Part shown: positions 5,967 to 7,895 of the stretch, one piece after another
How the letters are laid out: each line of letters begins with the position of its first letter
Numbering within the stretch: the first letter of the stretch is position 1
Assembly (NCBI GenBank): GCA_020063545.1
Contig: JAGUUF010000230.1
Span: forward strand, 1 to 7,895
DNA: 7,895 bases
Direction: 5' to 3'
DNA from: Cytophagales bacterium
GTDB taxonomy: Bacteria; Bacteroidota; Bacteroidia; Cytophagales; Cyclobacteriaceae
Position numbers and translations under genes: made by a program
The notes under the pieces: generated by a model
Told to the model about the DNA's origin: nothing
Databases searched by the model: none
Seen by the model: the letters and a program-made list of their open reading frames with translations, nothing else

Positions 5967-6644
5967 TCAGTGATCAAAAGCAAAAACAATGGGCACGGTT
6001 ATCCGGCTGCGTACCGGCCGGCCGCGTTGTTTAGCCGGAATCCAGTTCGGCAGTTTACTCACTACGCGCATCGCCTCTTCATCGCAGCCCGCGCCAATAC
6101 CTTTTAGCACCTGCACGTTGGTTACCGAGCCGTCTTTTTCAATAACGGCCGAAAGAAAAACTTTACCTTCAATGCCCATGCGCCTGGCCTGGTTTGGGTA
6201 CTTCAGGTTTTCGCTTACAAATTTTACGAGGGCAGTGCGGCCGCCTTTGAATTCTGCCTCCGACTCAACCACCAGGAAAATCTGGTCGGTTTCTTCCTCT
6301 TCCTGCTGCACGTCTACCGGGGCGGTTTCAGGTGTGAACTCCGCAACGGTTTCCTGGTCAAGGGTAATCGTCAGCTCTTCGGTAATTTTTTCTTCATCGG
6401 GTACTTCTACCACCTTTAGGGGTTGCACACGTTGGGGTGGCGGGGGAGGTGGCTGTTCGGTTGGTGGAATTTCAAGTAAGTCATCGGTTTCTTTTGCGGG
6501 AAGATTGCGCGCAACCGGTTTATCTTCAACCGTCTGCCAATCGAAAGCCAGGACCACCAGAGTCAATGCAATGACCAAACCTGCCCCGAAGAGCATAGGC
6601 CCCAGTTTTTCGAGGTCGGCCGAAGGGTTTTTCTTGGCTTCCAT
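5967..6644 (-). CDS. tonB: TonB family energy transducer
   Basis: This 225-residue protein links the inner-membrane proton-motive force to outer-membrane TonB-dependent receptors. It has a short cytoplasmic N-terminus, one membrane helix at about 16-35, a periplasmic linker that is Pro-rich (PPTEQPPPPPP at 60-70) and then acidic (about 83-120), and a C-terminal TonB domain from about 130 to 224. Family landmarks are FKGGRTALVKFVSENLKYP (132-150), GIEGKVFLSAVIEKDGSV (157-174) and the closing RSRITVPIVFAFD (212-224). The length is normal for Bacteroidota TonB proteins. ATG 6644 gives a proper N-terminus before the membrane helix. No exbB/exbD or receptor gene is next to it, so it is probably transcribed alone. 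Bacteroidota usually carry several TonB proteins, so the specific receptor partner cannot be named. Confidence 0.93.
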   Translation of the reverse strand: MEAKKNPSADLEKLGPMLFGAGLVIALTLVVLAFDWQTVEDKPVARNLPAKETDDLLEIPPTEQPPPPPPQRVQPLKVVEVPDEEKITEELTITLDQETVAEFTPETAPVDVQQEEEETDQIFLVVESEAEFKGGRTALVKFVSENLKYPNQARRMGIEGKVFLSAVIEKDGSVTNVQVLKGIGAGCDEEAMRVVSKLPNWIPAKQRGRPVRSRITVPIVFAFDH

Positions 6645-6676
6645 TTAATGGTAAAAGGTACTCAAAACAGAATTCC

Positions 6677-6699
6677 CTAAGTTGTACTTAGTGTTAAGT
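6677..6699. repeat. Nested inverted repeats upstream of tonB
   Basis: CTAAG (6677-6681) pairs with CTTAG (6687-6691), and the overlapping ACTTA (6686-6690) pairs with TAAGT (6695-6699). The two hairpins are mutually exclusive. They lie 33-55 bases upstream of the tonB start, where its promoter or an operator should be. Arms are only five bases, so function is uncertain. I see no gene and no clear consensus promoter for tonB in the 193-base intergenic region. Confidence 0.2.
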
Positions 6700-6783
6700 T
6701 TTGGGCTTGGTAACCCGATTTTTCCGCCATTTTCGACCACGCGCAGTATTCTGGCAGAACTTGGTAAAACACCCTTCTAATCT

Positions 6784-6828
6784 ATCGTTTCAATTGTGAA
6801 ACGATTTTACTAAATTTACGTTTCAATT
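6784..6828. promoter_or_regulatory. Candidate operator: three CGTTTCA half-sites upstream of the ATPase gene
   Basis: A perfect palindrome has arms ATCGTTTCA (6784-6792) and TGAAACGAT (6797-6805) around ATTG. The sequence CGTTTCAATT occurs at 6786-6795 and again, in the same direction, at 6819-6828, exactly 33 bases apart (close to three helical turns). The sites bracket the likely -7 element and end 10 bases before the GTG start, a layout typical of repression. The gene's own winged-helix region makes autoregulation plausible, but this is inference. Confidence 0.5.
6811..6818 (+). promoter_or_regulatory. Likely -7 promoter element of the ATPase gene
   Basis: TAAATTTA differs from the Bacteroidota -7 consensus TAnnTTTG only in the last base. 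TTTC at 6788-6791, 19 bases upstream, could serve as a weak -33 element and lies inside the palindrome. Predicted transcription would start near 6824, within the third half-site, leaving a very short leader before GTG 6838. Confidence 0.35.
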
Positions 6829-6837
6829 AAGATACAA

Positions 6838-7895
6838 GTGGATTCGTTGATTGTAAAGTACCGAGCCTTGCTGGAGGGCATTGAAACAACATTCACGCGT
6901 TCCATTATGCAAAAAATCAACTGGAAAGCACGCGCCATCCGTATTGAAGGTGCTCGCGGAACGGGTAAGTCAACCTTGATGCTGCAGTACATCAAAAAGC
7001 ATCTGCCGGCAAAAAATACACTATACCTGACACTGGACGACCTGTATTTCAGGCAACATACCCTGACGGAGGTTGCAGAGGAATTTTATCAAGTGGGTGG
7101 CCGTTACCTTTTTCTGGATGAGGTACACAAGTACCAGGGCTGGCAAACGGAAATCAAGAACCTGTACGATTTCAAAAGGGATCTTCAATTGGTTATTTCC
7201 GGATCTTCGATTCTGGCACTTCAAAAATCCTCAGCTGATCTTTCTAGGCGTGTAATTGAGTATCACCTCCCGGGGCTTTCCTTTCGGGAATACCTGTCTC
7301 TTTTGCATGGCATTGATTTACCCGCCTACACTTTTGATGAGATTATTCGTGATCACGAAAATATAAGTGGGTTGATAGTAAAAAATGTGAAAGCGTTGCT
7401 GGGCCAATATCGTCACTATATAAAGTATGGTGTTTACCCTTTTTTCATCGAAGGCGAAGCGGCCTACCTCATTAAGCTCAATCAGTTAATAAATGTCATT
7501 ATTGATTATGACCTGCCTGAGGCCCGTGCAATGGAAGGCGCCTCGTTAGCCAGGCTTAAGAAGTTGCTCTTCGTACTATCACGGTCTGTACCATTCACAC
7601 CGAATATCCACAAACTTTCGGAAACAGTTGGCACCAGTCGTGTACGTGTACTTGAAATGCTTGATGCACTGGAAAAGGCACAGCTAATCCGTAATCTCCG
7701 TTCGGATGCGAAAGGCATAAGCCTGATGAACAAACCGGATAAGATTTACCTGAGCAATACCAATTTAGTGCATGCATTAGCCGATGAGAAACCCAATAAA
7801 GGAAACATCCGGGAAACGTTATTCCTTTCTCACCTTCAGGATGCCGGACTGATAGTGACCCATCCGAAGGCAGGTGATTTTATTGTAAATGAAAA
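6838..7895 (+). CDS. AAA_14/DUF4143 family ATPase (3' end outside window)
   Basis: The frame is open for 352 codons to the window edge. Residues 1-35 are the family's usual lead-in helices before the ATPase core. Walker A is GARGTGKS (38-45), Walker B is YLFLDEVHK (90-98), a sensor-1-like strand is LVISGSS (118-124), and SRR (136-138) can supply an arginine finger before the typical LPGLSFREYL (144-153). Residues about 236-290 form a winged-helix-like region (KLSETVGTSRVRVLEMLDALEKAQLI). The C-terminal part (RETLFLSHLQ from 325, GDFIV at 346-350) begins the DUF4143 domain, which resembles a restriction-endonuclease-like fold; its end is cut off. GTG 6838 is chosen because no ATG exists between the in-frame stop TAA (6811) and ATG 6907, and starting at 6907 would remove the conserved lead-in. 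These ATPases are common and often variable between strains; their cellular role is poorly known. Confidence 0.92.
   Translation, partial: MDSLIVKYRALLEGIETTFTRSIMQKINWKARAIRIEGARGTGKSTLMLQYIKKHLPAKNTLYLTLDDLYFRQHTLTEVAEEFYQVGGRYLFLDEVHKYQGWQTEIKNLYDFKRDLQLVISGSSILALQKSSADLSRRVIEYHLPGLSFREYLSLLHGIDLPAYTFDEIIRDHENISGLIVKNVKALLGQYRHYIKYGVYPFFIEGEAAYLIKLNQLINVIIDYDLPEARAMEGASLARLKKLLFVLSRSVPFTPNIHKLSETVGTSRVRVLEMLDALEKAQLIRNLRSDAKGISLMNKPDKIYLSNTNLVHALADEKPNKGNIRETLFLSHLQDAGLIVTHPKAGDFIVNE

Noticed and set aside
5962..5974. ATCA-G-TGAT inverted repeat between CotH-like B and tonB as a terminator
   Set aside because: The arms are four bases with a one-base loop and no adjacent T-run of terminator type. 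This is not enough to call.
5989..6648. 219-codon plus-strand open frame opposite tonB
   Set aside because: Its Ser/Thr- and Gly-rich low-complexity translation is the antisense of a Pro-rich TonB linker. The TonB reading is unambiguous.
6786..6828. CGTTTCAATT repeats resembling the end of some CRISPR repeats
   Set aside because: There are only two direct copies and one inverted half-site, with no spacer-length regular array and no cas genes. An operator fits better.

Overview
The window looks like chromosomal DNA of a Bacteroidota bacterium, probably of the Cytophagales type. The signs are Bacteroidota-style -7 promoter elements (TAnnTTTG), no clear Shine-Dalgarno sequences, a proline-rich TonB, an AAA_14/DUF4143 ATPase and a DUF4956/CotH-like gene set. 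This assignment is inferred from gene content; no rRNA or taxonomic marker is present. The window is densely coding, on both strands, with no tRNA, rRNA, insertion sequence or CRISPR array.

Left part (1-1820, + strand): the last 39 codons of an unrecognised gene end in TGA, and the very next codon is the GTG start of a 565-residue protein in the same frame. That protein joins a TPR-like sensor region (TPR-S/DUF4071 type), a YpsA/SLOG-like nucleotide-binding domain and a degenerate class III nucleotide-cyclase-like domain. This architecture has been predicted to act in nucleotide signalling and conflict systems. Its stop codon directly abuts that of the convergent gene to the right, inside a small hairpin.

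Centre (1821-5964): a tightly packed minus-strand operon reads DUF4956 membrane protein, then a secreted CotH-like atypical kinase-fold protein, then a secreted purple-acid-phosphatase-like metallophosphatase (1-base overlap, then an 8-base gap). A second CotH-like gene, paralogous to the first, diverges from the operon across an 81-base region with a good -7 element and two inverted repeats. Both paralogues keep CotH-like candidate catalytic residues and exactly four aligned cysteines in the mature part. I read this cluster as a possible cell-envelope phosphorylation/dephosphorylation module. It is the best candidate in the window for an undescribed system, but its substrate is unknown and the VTC polymerase-domain partner often found with DUF4956 is not here.

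Right part (5965-7895): a tonB gene on the minus strand converges on the second CotH-like gene. After a 193-base divergent intergenic region, a plus-strand AAA_14/DUF4143 ATPase starts at a GTG (6838) and runs off the window. Its promoter region carries three copies of CGTTTCA: two form a perfect 9-base-arm palindrome, and the third lies 33 bases downstream of the first, bracketing a likely -7 element. That is a strong candidate operator, possibly for autoregulation by the ATPase's own winged-helix domain.
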